A stretch of 64,000 bases of DNA from Beijerinckia mobilis (GTDB lineage: Bacteria > Pseudomonadota > Alphaproteobacteria > Rhizobiales > Beijerinckiaceae). This document shows, piece after piece, positions 28,204 through 36,840 of this stretch. The stretch lies in assembly GCF_000745425.1 (NCBI RefSeq), contig NZ_JQJH01000020.1:1-64000 (forward strand), in the 5' to 3' direction. Position 1 is the first letter of the stretch; each line of letters begins with the position of its first letter. Position numbers and translations under genes: made by a program. The notes below the pieces were generated by a model. The model did not search any database, was not told the origin of the DNA, and saw nothing but the letters and a program-made list of their open reading frames with translations.

Positions 28204-28314
28204 TGTATGCGCTTGAGACGCCATCAGCCCGGCTGTGAAAGACAGGCCATGTCCCGGGTGAAATCATTGTGTGTCCGTGAACCGGGAGCATCGCTTGATG
28301 AGCAGATGAATATG

Positions 28315-28343
28315 AAAAACCCGGCCTCAGGGACCGGGTTTTT
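28315..28343 (-). terminator. Terminator of the YqeB-like gene
   Basis: The plus-strand AAAACCCGG (28316-28324) pairs with CCGGGTTTT (28334-28342). On the minus strand the hairpin lies 33 bases after the stop, and the T-run is supplied by the complement of AAAAA. Confidence 0.75.
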
Positions 28344-28375
28344 CATTGAAGCCGGAGAGAATTCAGGTCTGGCGA

Positions 28376-29197
28376 TCAGAGGAGATTTTCGAGAGAGATT
28401 GGCTGGAAGCCCGAGCGTTCGATCTCGATCACGAAGGCGACGCTGCGTGCAATCAGACGGTCGCGCTTGGTCATGCCTGCCGTCTCGGCCTGGGTGGAGG
28501 TGGCGACTTCGGCAAGTTCGGCATCCTTGCTGACCGCGGAGGCATCCCGCGCGAGCCCGCGCAATTTGCCGCTTGCGGGAGCCTGGATCGGCGTTGTTCC
28601 GATCCAGCCGACGATCTCGCCTTCCTCGACATCGTCGCCGAGAAATTTCGCGATATGGAACAGGCCATGATGCGGGGCACGGACAACCTTGCCGTCGGGA
28701 AAGGCGGAATCCTCATCCTCCGGGCGCACGGGCAGGGTGCCGCTGCGCAGGACAGCGCCCGGATCGCGAAGACCGGTATCGATGACGAGGTCGCAATCAT
28801 CGCCGGCGACGAAACCGTGACCGATACCGATGGTCAATTCCGCGAGCGACCGCACGCGCTGACGCGGCTTGCCGTCGTATGGTCTCGCATCGACGATGAC
28901 GTCCCATGGCCAGCGTTCGGTGACTTCCTCGAAATTATGCCAGAGGATCGGGATGAACATGCCGCTGCGCAGACCAGCAAGGAAATCCTTGCTCTTGTCG
29001 GAACGGCGCGCTTCCACGCCCTCGAATGTGCAGCTGCCATCCGTCCAGGCATCGGCAAATGACATGCGCCGCCGAATGACCGCTGGCGGCGTACTCTGGT
29101 TGATCGCGACCGCATGACCGGCGAGATGGAGTTTTCTCGCCACGGCGGAAGCCAGTTCGCCAATGCCGAGCACGAGGACGGACGTTTCTTCGTTCAT
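28376..29197 (-). CDS. YqeB/EF2563-like accessory protein
   Basis: A 273-residue protein resembling the YqeB family, linked elsewhere to selenium-dependent molybdenum hydroxylases and xanthine dehydrogenase-type enzymes. The N-terminus is Rossmann-like (VLVLGIGELASAVARKL) and is followed by PPAVIRRRMSFADA, FEGVEARR and a second half with IGHGFVAGDDCDLVIDT and a biotinyl-like GEIVGWIGTTPIQAPASGKLRG segment. All are family hallmarks. No molybdenum hydroxylase gene is in the window, so its partner lies elsewhere. The start at 29197 follows AGGGAAA; the frame is open to 29266. Confidence 0.7.
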   Translation of the reverse strand: MNEETSVLVLGIGELASAVARKLHLAGHAVAINQSTPPAVIRRRMSFADAWTDGSCTFEGVEARRSDKSKDFLAGLRSGMFIPILWHNFEEVTERWPWDVIVDARPYDGKPRQRVRSLAELTIGIGHGFVAGDDCDLVIDTGLRDPGAVLRSGTLPVRPEDEDSAFPDGKVVRAPHHGLFHIAKFLGDDVEEGEIVGWIGTTPIQAPASGKLRGLARDASAVSKDAELAEVATSTQAETAGMTKRDRLIARSVAFVIEIERSGFQPISLENLL

Positions 29198-29489
29198 CGG
29201 ACTCTGATTTCCCTGTGAAGGAAAGGTGAATTTACCCAGCTTGAGCCCAGATAACGTCGTGGTCAAGTATGAACATCGTGAAAAATATGAAGCGCGACAG
29301 GGCCTCTGACGGACTCTTGAGCAAAATATTTCGGGATCCTGGGCAGGGATCCAGCGAACCCCGCTTCCAGGGTAGACGTTTCTTCGATGGGAGAAGGTGC
29401 ATCAACGGGCTCGATGCGAGAGATTGCACCTCATGGAGCGGAATCTCAGGAAAAGAAGCGTCGAGTCCACCCCTCTGGAGGAAGAGAAG

Positions 29490-29717
29490 ATGAATACAAT
29501 CTGGAAAGTCGGATGCTGGGCGAGCGTTTTCGTTCTCGCCATCATCGCCGTGACGCTCCTGTTCAGGCCCGCGGCACGCCCGGATATCGGTTCGAATGGC
29601 CTCGTTCATCAGGTCGCGATGCAGAGGAATTTGCCCGACGAAAATAATCCCTATCTCGGCAGCCGCAGCATCGATGAAAGAGGGCGGCCCACCGGCCTGC
29701 CTGAAAATCCCCGGTAA
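29490..29717 (+). CDS. Small single-helix membrane protein, unknown function
   Basis: A 75-residue reading frame preceded by a perfect GGAGG (29477-29481) at proper spacing. Residues 4-24 form one hydrophobic helix, and a polar tail rich in Asn, Pro and Arg follows. No family was recognised. It is convergent with trmFO. The ribosome site and the helix are the only support, so it is probable rather than certain. Confidence 0.5.
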   Translation: MNTIWKVGCWASVFVLAIIAVTLLFRPAARPDIGSNGLVHQVAMQRNLPDENNPYLGSRSIDERGRPTGLPENPR

Positions 29718-29785
29718 CCCGCCAAACAAGTACCATGCCAGTGCGAGAGGAAAACAGGCGGCGTGATAGTGTTGGGGGAGCAGTT

Positions 29786-31225
29786 TTATGAAAGGGTTGT
29801 CGCAGCCTCTTGCGGCTCCCCTTCAGCCTGCTCGGCTGGATGCTTCTCGTCGCGCCAGCTTTCAAGGTCGCGTTCCGCGCGCAGGCTCAAGAGGCGCTTT
29901 TTGAGCCTGTCCTTCTCCGGTCCCCGCAGCCGCTTCCCGTCGGGCGAAACGATCTTTTCCGTAAGCGGCGGGAACAGGCCGAAATTCACATTCATCGGTT
30001 GAAACGAACGAGGGCCGGCGTCGATCGTTTCAATATGGCCGGCGGTGATGTGGTTGAAGAGCGCGCCGATCGAGGTTGTCGCGGGGGGCGGCACGAATTC
30101 CTTGCCCAGCCGGTCGCAAACGGCCATGCGACCGGCCAGCAACCCGATGGCGGCGCTTTCGACATAGCCTTCGCATCCGGTGATCTGGCCGGCAAAACGC
30201 AGTCTCGGATCAGCTTTCAGCCGCAGGCGTGCATCGAGAACTTTCGGAGTATTCAGAAAAATATTGCGGTGCAGGCCACCGAGCCGCGCAAAACGGGCGT
30301 TTTCGAGACCGGGTATGGTGCGGAACAGGGCAACCTGCTCGCCATGTTTCAGCTTGGTCTGGAATCCCACCATATTATAAAGCGTGCCCAGCGCATTATC
30401 CTGGCGCAATTGCACGATGGCATAGGGCTTGACCGTTGGCGCATGGGCATTGGTTAGGCCGACGGGTTTCATCGGCCCGTGCCGCAAGGTTTCAGGTCCG
30501 CGTTCGGCCATGATTTCGATTGGAAGACAGCCGTTGAAATAGGGCGTGCCCTCCCATTCCTTGAAGGCGATCTTGTCGGCTTTCACCAATGCCTCGACGA
30601 AATTCTCATATTGGGTCTTGTCGAGCGGGCAATTGATATAATCGGCGCCATTGCCGCCGGGGCCAACTTTATCATAGCGCGACTGGAACCAAGCCTTCGT
30701 CAGATCAATCGAATCGCGATAAACGACCGGCGCGATCGCATCGAAGAAAGCGAGATCCTCTTCGCCGGTCCGGGCCTTGATGCGGCCGGCAAGCGTCTCC
30801 GACGTCAAGGGACCCGTCGCTATGATGGTTTGCTCCCAATCTTCCGGAATGTCCTGCACTTCCTCGCGGATCAGGGTGATGAGCGGCGAGGTTTCAATCG
30901 CTTTGGTGATGAAGGCGGCGAAGCCTTCGCGGTCGACCGCCAGCGCGCCGCCGGCAGGCAGGCGATTGATATCGGCTGCGTGGAGGATGAGGGAATCGAG
31001 ACTCCGCATTTCGCGATGCAGGATACCGATCGCGCTGGCCTCGGGATCATCGGCGCGAAAGGAATTGGAACAGACGAGCTCGGCGAGAGCATCGGTCTGA
31101 TGAGCGGGGGTGTGCCGCAGCGGCCGCATTTCGTGAACGACGACGGGAATCCCGGCGCGGGCGATCTGCCAGGCCGCTTCCGACCCTGACAATCCTCCGC
31201 CGATGATGTGAATGGGAGATGACAT
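29786..31225 (-). CDS. trmFO: Folate-dependent tRNA (uracil-54-C5)-methyltransferase
   Basis: A 479-residue FAD protein that makes ribothymidine at position 54 of tRNA using methylenetetrahydrofolate, as in Gram-positive bacteria and many alphaproteobacteria. The N-terminal [10 protein letters not shown] motif binds FAD. The catalytic-region signatures [12 protein letters not shown] and [12 protein letters not shown] (with Cys) and the C-terminal [15 protein letters not shown] and FNHITAGH blocks are diagnostic. The ATG at 31225 fits family length; the upstream frame to 31447 has no protein-like composition. Confidence 0.96.
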   Translation of the reverse strand: MSSPIHIIGGGLSGSEAAWQIARAGIPVVVHEMRPLRHTPAHQTDALAELVCSNSFRADDPEASAIGILHREMRSLDSLILHAADINRLPAGGALAVDREGFAAFITKAIETSPLITLIREEVQDIPEDWEQTIIATGPLTSETLAGRIKARTGEEDLAFFDAIAPVVYRDSIDLTKAWFQSRYDKVGPGGNGADYINCPLDKTQYENFVEALVKADKIAFKEWEGTPYFNGCLPIEIMAERGPETLRHGPMKPVGLTNAHAPTVKPYAIVQLRQDNALGTLYNMVGFQTKLKHGEQVALFRTIPGLENARFARLGGLHRNIFLNTPKVLDARLRLKADPRLRFAGQITGCEGYVESAAIGLLAGRMAVCDRLGKEFVPPPATTSIGALFNHITAGHIETIDAGPRSFQPMNVNFGLFPPLTEKIVSPDGKRLRGPEKDRLKKRLLSLRAERDLESWRDEKHPAEQAEGEPQEAATTLS

Positions 31226-31360
31226 GTATTTTGCTCGAAAGAGAAGAGCCGGTGCGAGGTATCGCATCCTGCTCTGCGGCATCAGGGCGAAAGAGATCTC
31301 TTTTCGGCTCCTGTGAAACCATCGTGATGGGGGACGATACGCTTCCCAGCCCATTCCATA

Positions 31361-31388
31361 GAGCGTTTCGATTATATCCGAAATGCTT
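31361..31388 (+). repeat. Half copy of the dispersed palindrome upstream of trmFO
   Basis: GAGCGTTTCG-ATTATAT-CCGAAATGCTT has the same spacing as the other copies and lies in the trmFO leader region, between it and the hairpin array. Confidence 0.55.
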
Positions 31389-31517
31389 AAGACCGGAGCC
31401 CTAGTGAGGCGTATCCTGGCGACAGCTGAAATATGTAAATTCAGCACGATGGATACCAGCGCACAACCCGCTAGGGTGTCGATAATTTCGAAGCGTGGGG
31501 GAAGTAGGAGAAAGAGA

Positions 31518-31736
31518 AGCGCCCGCCGGGGGAGGATCGGCGAGCGCTACTATAGCGGGCAGGGGAGGGAGGGGGAACCTGCCACGCGTCAATTGCGAGA
31601 AAACAACGTGTCATTCCCAGTAGGGTGATGAAAGTGTGGGAAAAACTTTCATCCTGCGAGCTGGGGGGAAAGCTCTGAAAGAATGACGACGATATCTCGC
31701 ATCAACCGGCACAGGAGGGAGATTGGCTCGGTTGAT
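31518..31736 (-). ncRNA. Candidate sRNA array: five hairpins with C/U-rich (anti-Shine-Dalgarno) loops
   Basis: On the minus strand five hairpins follow one another. H1: arms 31729-31736/31701-31708, 8 bp, loop containing CTCCCTCCT. H2: 31671-31675/31658-31662, loop TTCCCCCC. H3: 31645-31653/31627-31635, 9 bp, loop TTTTCCCAC. H4: 31578-31583/31558-31563, loop TTCCCCCTCCCTCC. H5: 31538-31548/31518-31528, two 5-bp helices with one mismatch, loop ATCCTCCCC, then TCTCTTTCTCC. No open frame with protein features covers the array. Alphaproteobacteria carry tandem sRNAs (the CcsR/cuckoo type of Rhodobacter and alpha-r14 of rhizobia) whose hairpin loops carry CCUCCUCCC-like anti-Shine-Dalgarno motifs; this matches in style, but sequence homology is not shown. 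If transcribed from the plus strand the loops would instead look like ribosome sites. Confidence 0.55.
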
Positions 31737-31742
31737 GATTGG

Positions 31743-31771
31743 AATATCATTTATGAGAAGATTTTCCACAA
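31743..31771 (-). promoter_or_regulatory. Possible promoter of the hairpin array
   Basis: On the minus strand TTGTGG (31771-31766) and GATATT (31748-31743) are separated by 17 bases. Each is a four-of-six match to the sigma-70 consensus, and the predicted start falls at the base of hairpin H1. Confidence 0.3.
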
Positions 31772-32132
31772 GCGCCGTTTTTACTTGGCAGACATGCGAA
31801 AAACGCATGACATCTAGCAATATCAAGAGTTTCTAGACCTTCTGATCACACTTTGGCGATCACGGCCGAAAGGACCGGCAAGGTTCCGTGATGAGCACGA
31901 TTCCACCACTTGAGCGGCCGGATTCTGATCCATTTCCCTCGTCTGAGGCTAAACCCGTTTCTGTCGGGGATTGGTGTCGGAACGGAGAGGTTCGAATCAG
32001 CCAATGCACCGAGCGCATGGCGTATCTTCGGCGGGGCCAGTGAGAAAAATCTCTGAATTCGGCACCGCTGGAGTGAAAATTGAGGAGCTTTTTGAAGGAA
32101 AAATGAAATTTTTTCTTTCTCTCACGTTGAGG

Positions 32133-32161
32133 GAGCGTTTCCGGAGAAATCGGAAACGTTC
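32133..32161. repeat. Half copy of the dispersed palindrome at the uvrA stop
   Basis: GAGCGTTTCCGG-AGAAAT-CGGAAACGTTC overlaps the uvrA stop codon by one base. As at the ArsR gene, the repeat junction reads ACGTAG (the last codon and stop) on the minus strand, so the element supplies the 3' end of both transcripts. Confidence 0.6.
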
Positions 32162-35100
32162 TACGTCCGGGATTCGCGGCTTCGCCTTTTGGGTTTCTGC
32201 CCGCTGTCTGACTGTTCTTCCCCACCCTCATTCCGGGTGGTTTGCGGCTGTGCCGGCGCCCGGCGTGCCAGCACCTCGGCCAGATAATGCCCAGTATGGC
32301 TTTCGCGAACCTTGGTGATCGTCTCGGGGGAACCCTCGGCGACGATCGTGCCGCCGCCGTCTCCCCCTTCCGGGCCGAGGTCGATGATCCAGTCGGCGGT
32401 CTTGATGACCTCGAGATTATGCTCGATCACAACCATCGTATTGCCCTGCTCGACGAGCTGATGCAGCACTTCCAATAATTGGGCGACATCGTGGAAATGC
32501 AGGCCGGTGGTTGGCTCGTCGAGAATATAGAGGGTGCGGCCGGTCGAGCGCCGCGACAATTCCTTGGCGAGCTTGACCCTCTGCGCTTCACCGCCTGAAA
32601 GCGTATTGGCTTGCTGGCCGACGCGGACATAGCCGAGGCCGACGCGGGCCAGCGTTTCGAGCTTGTCGCGGATCGATGGCACCGGGCGGAAAAAAACCGC
32701 CGCTTCCTCGACCGTCATATCGAGCACATCGGCGATGGATTTCCCCTTATACTTCACCTCCAGCGTCTCGCGATCGTAGCGTTTGCCCTTGCAGACGTCG
32801 CAGGTGACATAGACATCGGGCAGAAAATGCATCTCGATCTTGATGACGCCATCACCCTGGCAGGCCTCGCAGCGGCCTCCCTTGACGTTGAAGGAGAAAC
32901 GGCCGGGCTGATAGCCGCGCGCCTTGGCCTCGGGCAGGCCCGCGAACCATTCACGGATGGGTGTGAAGGCGCCGATATAGGTTGCGGGGTTGGAACGCGG
33001 CGTCCGGCCGATCGGTGACTGGTCTATGTCGATCACTTTGTCGAGGGCGTCGAGTCCGTCGATCTCCTTGAACGGCGCCGGATGTTCCAGCGCGCCGTTG
33101 AGCCGACGCGCGGCGGCCTTGTAGAGAGTGTCGATGATGAGGGTTGATTTGCCGCCTCCCGAAACGCCGGTGACGCAGGTGAAAAGCCCGAGCGGTACGC
33201 GCGTCGAGACGTGCTTGAGATTATTGCCATGCGCATCGGAAATAGTAATCACCCGTTCCGGATCGGCCTTGCGCCTTGAGCCCGGAACCGCGACCTCGCG
33301 GATACCGCGCAGATATTGGCCGGTGAGCGAGGCTGGGATTTCCATGATTTCCCGGGCCGTGCCCTGAGCGATGATCTCGCCGCCATGGATGCCGGCGCCG
33401 GGACCGACATCGACCACATGATCTGCGGCGAGAATCGCATCCTCGTCATGTTCGACGACAATGACGCTATTGCCGAGATCGCGTAGGCGCCGCAAAGTGT
33501 CGAGCAACCGGGCATTGTCGCGCTGGTGCAGACCGATCGAGGGCTCGTCGAGAACATAGAGGACGCCGGTGAGGCCGGATCCGATCTGCGAGGCGAGCCG
33601 GATACGCTGGCTTTCTCCGCCCGAAAGCGTTCCGGAAGAGCGGGCGAGCGTCAGATAATCGAGCCCTACATCGACGAGGAAGCTCAGCCGGTCGTTGATC
33701 TCCTTGAAAATGCGCTTGGCGATTTCCTGCCGTTTCGTGTCGAGCTTCGCCGGCAGGGCGGCAAACCAGCCGCGGGCATCGCGAACCGATAAAGCGCTGA
33801 CCTCACCGATGTGACAGCCGTCGATCTTGACCGCCAGAGCTTCCGGCCGCAGCCTGAATCCGTTACAGGCCTTGCACGGCGTCGCCGTCATGAAGCGGCC
33901 GATTTCCTCACGTGTCCATTCGCTGTCGGTCTCGCGATAGCGCCGTTCGAGATTGCGCAACACGCCCTCGAAAGGCTTGGTCACGTCATAGGCGCGGCTA
34001 TTGTCCTCATAAAGAAAATGGACGGGTTCGGCTCCCGATCCGTAAAGCAGCATGTGCTGTATTTTGTCGTCGAGTTTCTCGTAAGGTGTATCCAGCCGGA
34101 ATTTGAAATGGTTTGCCAGTGCTTCGAGCGTCTGCGGATAATAGGGAGATGAGGATTTCGCCCAGGGCGCGATTGCGCCCTTGCGGAGACTGAGGCTTTT
34201 GTCGGCGACGACGAGATCGGGATCGACCGTCTGCTCGAAGCCAAGGCCGCCGCAGGCCGGGCAGGCGCCGAAGGGATTGTTGAAGGAAAACAGGCGGGGC
34301 TCGATTTCCGGAATGGTGAAGCCCGAGACCGGACAGGCGAATTTCGAGGAAAAGACGATCCGCTCCGGCTGGTCGGCGCCACCCGATGTGTCCGCATATT
34401 CCATGATGGCGATGCCATCGGCGAGTTCGAGCGCGGTCTCGAAACTTTCCGCAAGACGCGCATGCATGTCGTCGCGGACCGCGATGCGATCGACCACGAC
34501 ATCGATATCGTGTTTCAGCTTCTTGTCGAGTTGCGGCGTCTCGTCGATTTCATAAAAGGTGCCGTCGATCTTCAGGCGCTGGAAGCCGCGTTTCTGAAAA
34601 TCGGCGATCTCCTTGCGATATTCGCCCTTGCGGCCGCGCACCACCGGGGCCAGCAGATAGAGCCGCGTGCGTTCGGGCAAGGCGAGCACGCGATCGACCA
34701 TCTGGCTTACCGTCTGGCTCTCGATCGGCAGTCCGGTCGCCGGAGAATAGGGAATGCCGATGCGGGCAAAGAGAAGCCGCATGTAATCGTGAATTTCGGT
34801 GACCGTGCCGACGGTCGAACGGGGATTTTTCGACGTAGTCTTCTGTTCGATGGAAATGGCGGGGGAGAGCCCGTCGATCTGGTCGACATCGGGCTTCTGC
34901 ATCATCTCCAGAAACTGGCGCGCATAGGCGGAAAGCGATTCCACATAACGGCGTTGCCCTTCCGCATAGATCGTATCGAAAGCGAGAGAGGATTTGCCGG
35001 AGCCGGAAAGACCGGTGAAGACCACCAGCTTGTCGCGCGGAATCGTGAGATCGACATTTTTGAGATTATGTTCACGCGCGCCACGGATGACGATCGATCG

Positions 35101-35316
35101 CAAGGGGGATGGTGGCTCAGCTGTCGTGTTCCGGGCGGACATGCTATTGGATGCAATGGGTTGCGCCGACCTCGACTCTTCGGGTTGCGCATCCGGGGTG
35201 GCAAGATTGACGGCTTCGGGCGAGGACTTTGCCTTCGCGCCGGTCTTCTCGTTTTTCCTGGTAGTGGACGTGCCTTCGCCGCGAGCCTTGGAGGAGGGTG
35301 CTTGCTTGATCGTCAT
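32161..35316 (-). CDS. uvrA: Excinuclease ABC subunit A with an extended N-terminus
   Basis: UvrA is the DNA-damage-sensing ABC ATPase of nucleotide excision repair. In the 1051 residues, Walker A 1 is GLSGSGKSS (102-110), the first zinc finger is around [16 protein letters not shown]...CPACG, signature 1 is [16 protein letters not shown], Walker A 2 is GVSGGGKST, the second zinc module has CEACQGDG and CDVCKGKRY, and signature 2 is [15 protein letters not shown]. The start at 35316 has GGAGGAA upstream, which gives a 73-residue Ser/Lys/Thr-rich leader absent from most UvrA proteins; an internal ATG at 35142 would give a protein of 993 residues. The C-terminal tail after the last domain is also basic. 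The frame stays open to 36183, but that part lies opposite dctA. Confidence 0.96.
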   Translation of the reverse strand: MTIKQAPSSKARGEGTSTTRKNEKTGAKAKSSPEAVNLATPDAQPEESRSAQPIASNSMSARNTTAEPPSPLRSIVIRGAREHNLKNVDLTIPRDKLVVFTGLSGSGKSSLAFDTIYAEGQRRYVESLSAYARQFLEMMQKPDVDQIDGLSPAISIEQKTTSKNPRSTVGTVTEIHDYMRLLFARIGIPYSPATGLPIESQTVSQMVDRVLALPERTRLYLLAPVVRGRKGEYRKEIADFQKRGFQRLKIDGTFYEIDETPQLDKKLKHDIDVVVDRIAVRDDMHARLAESFETALELADGIAIMEYADTSGGADQPERIVFSSKFACPVSGFTIPEIEPRLFSFNNPFGACPACGGLGFEQTVDPDLVVADKSLSLRKGAIAPWAKSSSPYYPQTLEALANHFKFRLDTPYEKLDDKIQHMLLYGSGAEPVHFLYEDNSRAYDVTKPFEGVLRNLERRYRETDSEWTREEIGRFMTATPCKACNGFRLRPEALAVKIDGCHIGEVSALSVRDARGWFAALPAKLDTKRQEIAKRIFKEINDRLSFLVDVGLDYLTLARSSGTLSGGESQRIRLASQIGSGLTGVLYVLDEPSIGLHQRDNARLLDTLRRLRDLGNSVIVVEHDEDAILAADHVVDVGPGAGIHGGEIIAQGTAREIMEIPASLTGQYLRGIREVAVPGSRRKADPERVITISDAHGNNLKHVSTRVPLGLFTCVTGVSGGGKSTLIIDTLYKAAARRLNGALEHPAPFKEIDGLDALDKVIDIDQSPIGRTPRSNPATYIGAFTPIREWFAGLPEAKARGYQPGRFSFNVKGGRCEACQGDGVIKIEMHFLPDVYVTCDVCKGKRYDRETLEVKYKGKSIADVLDMTVEEAAVFFRPVPSIRDKLETLARVGLGYVRVGQQANTLSGGEAQRVKLAKELSRRSTGRTLYILDEPTTGLHFHDVAQLLEVLHQLVEQGNTMVVIEHNLEVIKTADWIIDLGPEGGDGGGTIVAEGSPETITKVRESHTGHYLAEVLARRAPAQPQTTRNEGGEEQSDSGQKPKRRSRESRT

Positions 35317-35499
35317 TGTCCCTGGTTCCTCCGGGCGTCGGCAAGGCCCCGAGCTGAGTGTGGGATTGAAAAGGAAAGGCCCGACTGGAACGGATGCGAT
35401 GCCGTTCATCATGCGGTGTGATCGACCTGAGCTTTGTGCCATGCGCGGCCGGTGAAATCCAGAGAGAGCTTTTGGACGTTTATTGGGAAGGGGTAGGAA

Positions 35500-36834
35500 A
35501 TGGTCGCGATCACGCCTGATGCGGTTGGCAAGACCGGAGAGAAAGCCGCCGTACCGTGGTATCGTGTTCTTTATATTCAGGTGCTTATCGGCATCCTGCT
35601 GGGTGTCCTTTTCGGTTGGCTGGCGCCGGAGACGGCTGCCGCCGATTGGGTGAAGGCGCTCGGCGAAGGGTTCATCAAGCTCATCAAGATGATGATCGCG
35701 CCGATCATCTTCTGCACCGTCGTCTCCGGCATTGCCCATGTGTCGAGCGCGCAGAAGGTCGGCCGTATCGGCATCAAGGCGCTCGTCTATTTCGAGGTCG
35801 TCTCGACCTTCGCGCTGGCGATCGGCCTCATTGTGGGCAATCTGGTCCAGCCGGGTCGCGGTGTCGGCGAAAAGCTCGATCCGGCGGCGGTCGCCAAATA
35901 TGTCGAACAGGGCAAGGGCCATTCGACGGTTCAATTCCTGCTCGATCTCATTCCCGATAGCGCCATCGGCGGCTTTGCGCGGGGAGACGTGCTGCAGGTC
36001 CTGGTTTTCTCCATTCTCTTCGGCTTCGCCCTCCTGGGTCTTGGCAAGCGTGGCGAAAGCCTGACGAAACTGATCGACGATGTGGCGCAGGCGGTCTTCG
36101 GCATCATCGCCATCATCATGCGGGCCGCGCCGATCGGCGCCTTCGGCGCCATGGCCTATACAGTTGGCCGCTATGGTCCGCATACACTCGGCAATCTTCT
36201 CGGCCTTGTCGCAACTTTCTATTTCACCGCATTGTTGTTCATCATTGTGGTGCTTGGCACAATCGCGCGGCTCGCCGGTTTCAGCATTTTCAAATTCCTG
36301 TCCTATATCAAGGATGAATTGCTGATCGTGCTCGGCACGAGCTCTTCGGAAAGCGCCTTGCCCGCGCTGATGGAAAAACTGGAGCGGCTCGGCTGCTCCA
36401 AATCGGTCGTCGGTCTGGTCGTACCGACAGGCTATTCCTTCAACCTCGACGGCACGAACATATACATGACACTCGCGACCTTGTTCGTCGCGCAGGCTCT
36501 CGGCGTGCCTCTCAGCTTTGAGGAACAGATGACGATCCTGCTCGTCGCCATGGTTGCCTCAAAAGGAGCGAGTGGTATTTCCGGAGCCGGTTTTGTCACT
36601 CTTGCCGCGACATTGGCTGCCGTCAATCCGGTACTCGTGCCTGGCATGGCGATCCTTCTCGGCATCGACAAATTCATGAGTGAATGCCGGGCTCTTACCA
36701 ATATCATCGGCAATGGCGTCGCGACGATCATTGTGGCGCGCTGGGAAAAGGAACTTGATCCGGCAGCTCTGCGCGTGGCGCTGGAGAAGGAGGTCGATAC
36801 CACCCATTTCGAGGAAAAAGATGCCCCGCTATGA
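35500..36834 (+). CDS. dctA: C4-dicarboxylate / cation symporter
   Basis: A 444-residue inner-membrane transporter of the dicarboxylate/amino acid:cation symporter family. Hallmarks are the serine-rich re-entrant loop [11 protein letters not shown], the TM7 motif NLDGTNIYM, the second loop [12 protein letters not shown] and the [11 protein letters not shown] segment. Closest in style to DctA (succinate, fumarate, malate), but GltP-type glutamate transport cannot be excluded. No DctBD kinase pair is adjacent. The gene ends by overlapping the convergent glnE by six bases. Confidence 0.9.
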   Translation: MVAITPDAVGKTGEKAAVPWYRVLYIQVLIGILLGVLFGWLAPETAAADWVKALGEGFIKLIKMMIAPIIFCTVVSGIAHVSSAQKVGRIGIKALVYFEVVSTFALAIGLIVGNLVQPGRGVGEKLDPAAVAKYVEQGKGHSTVQFLLDLIPDSAIGGFARGDVLQVLVFSILFGFALLGLGKRGESLTKLIDDVAQAVFGIIAIIMRAAPIGAFGAMAYTVGRYGPHTLGNLLGLVATFYFTALLFIIVVLGTIARLAGFSIFKFLSYIKDELLIVLGTSSSESALPALMEKLERLGCSKSVVGLVVPTGYSFNLDGTNIYMTLATLFVAQALGVPLSFEEQMTILLVAMVASKGASGISGAGFVTLAATLAAVNPVLVPGMAILLGIDKFMSECRALTNIIGNGVATIIVARWEKELDPAALRVALEKEVDTTHFEEKDAPL

Positions 36835-36840
36835 GCGGGG
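36824..36840. terminator. Hairpin spanning both convergent stop codons of dctA and glnE
   Basis: CCCCGCT (36824-36830), ATG, AGCGGGG (36834-36840) form a perfect 7-bp stem. Both stop codons lie in it. On the minus strand CATCTTTTTCC follows, on the plus strand TTCCAG. Confidence 0.5.

Noticed and set aside
35317-36183. Upstream extension of the uvrA frame to a 1340-residue protein
   Set aside because: The extension runs opposite the confident dctA gene, and a strong GGAGGAA ribosome site marks 35316.
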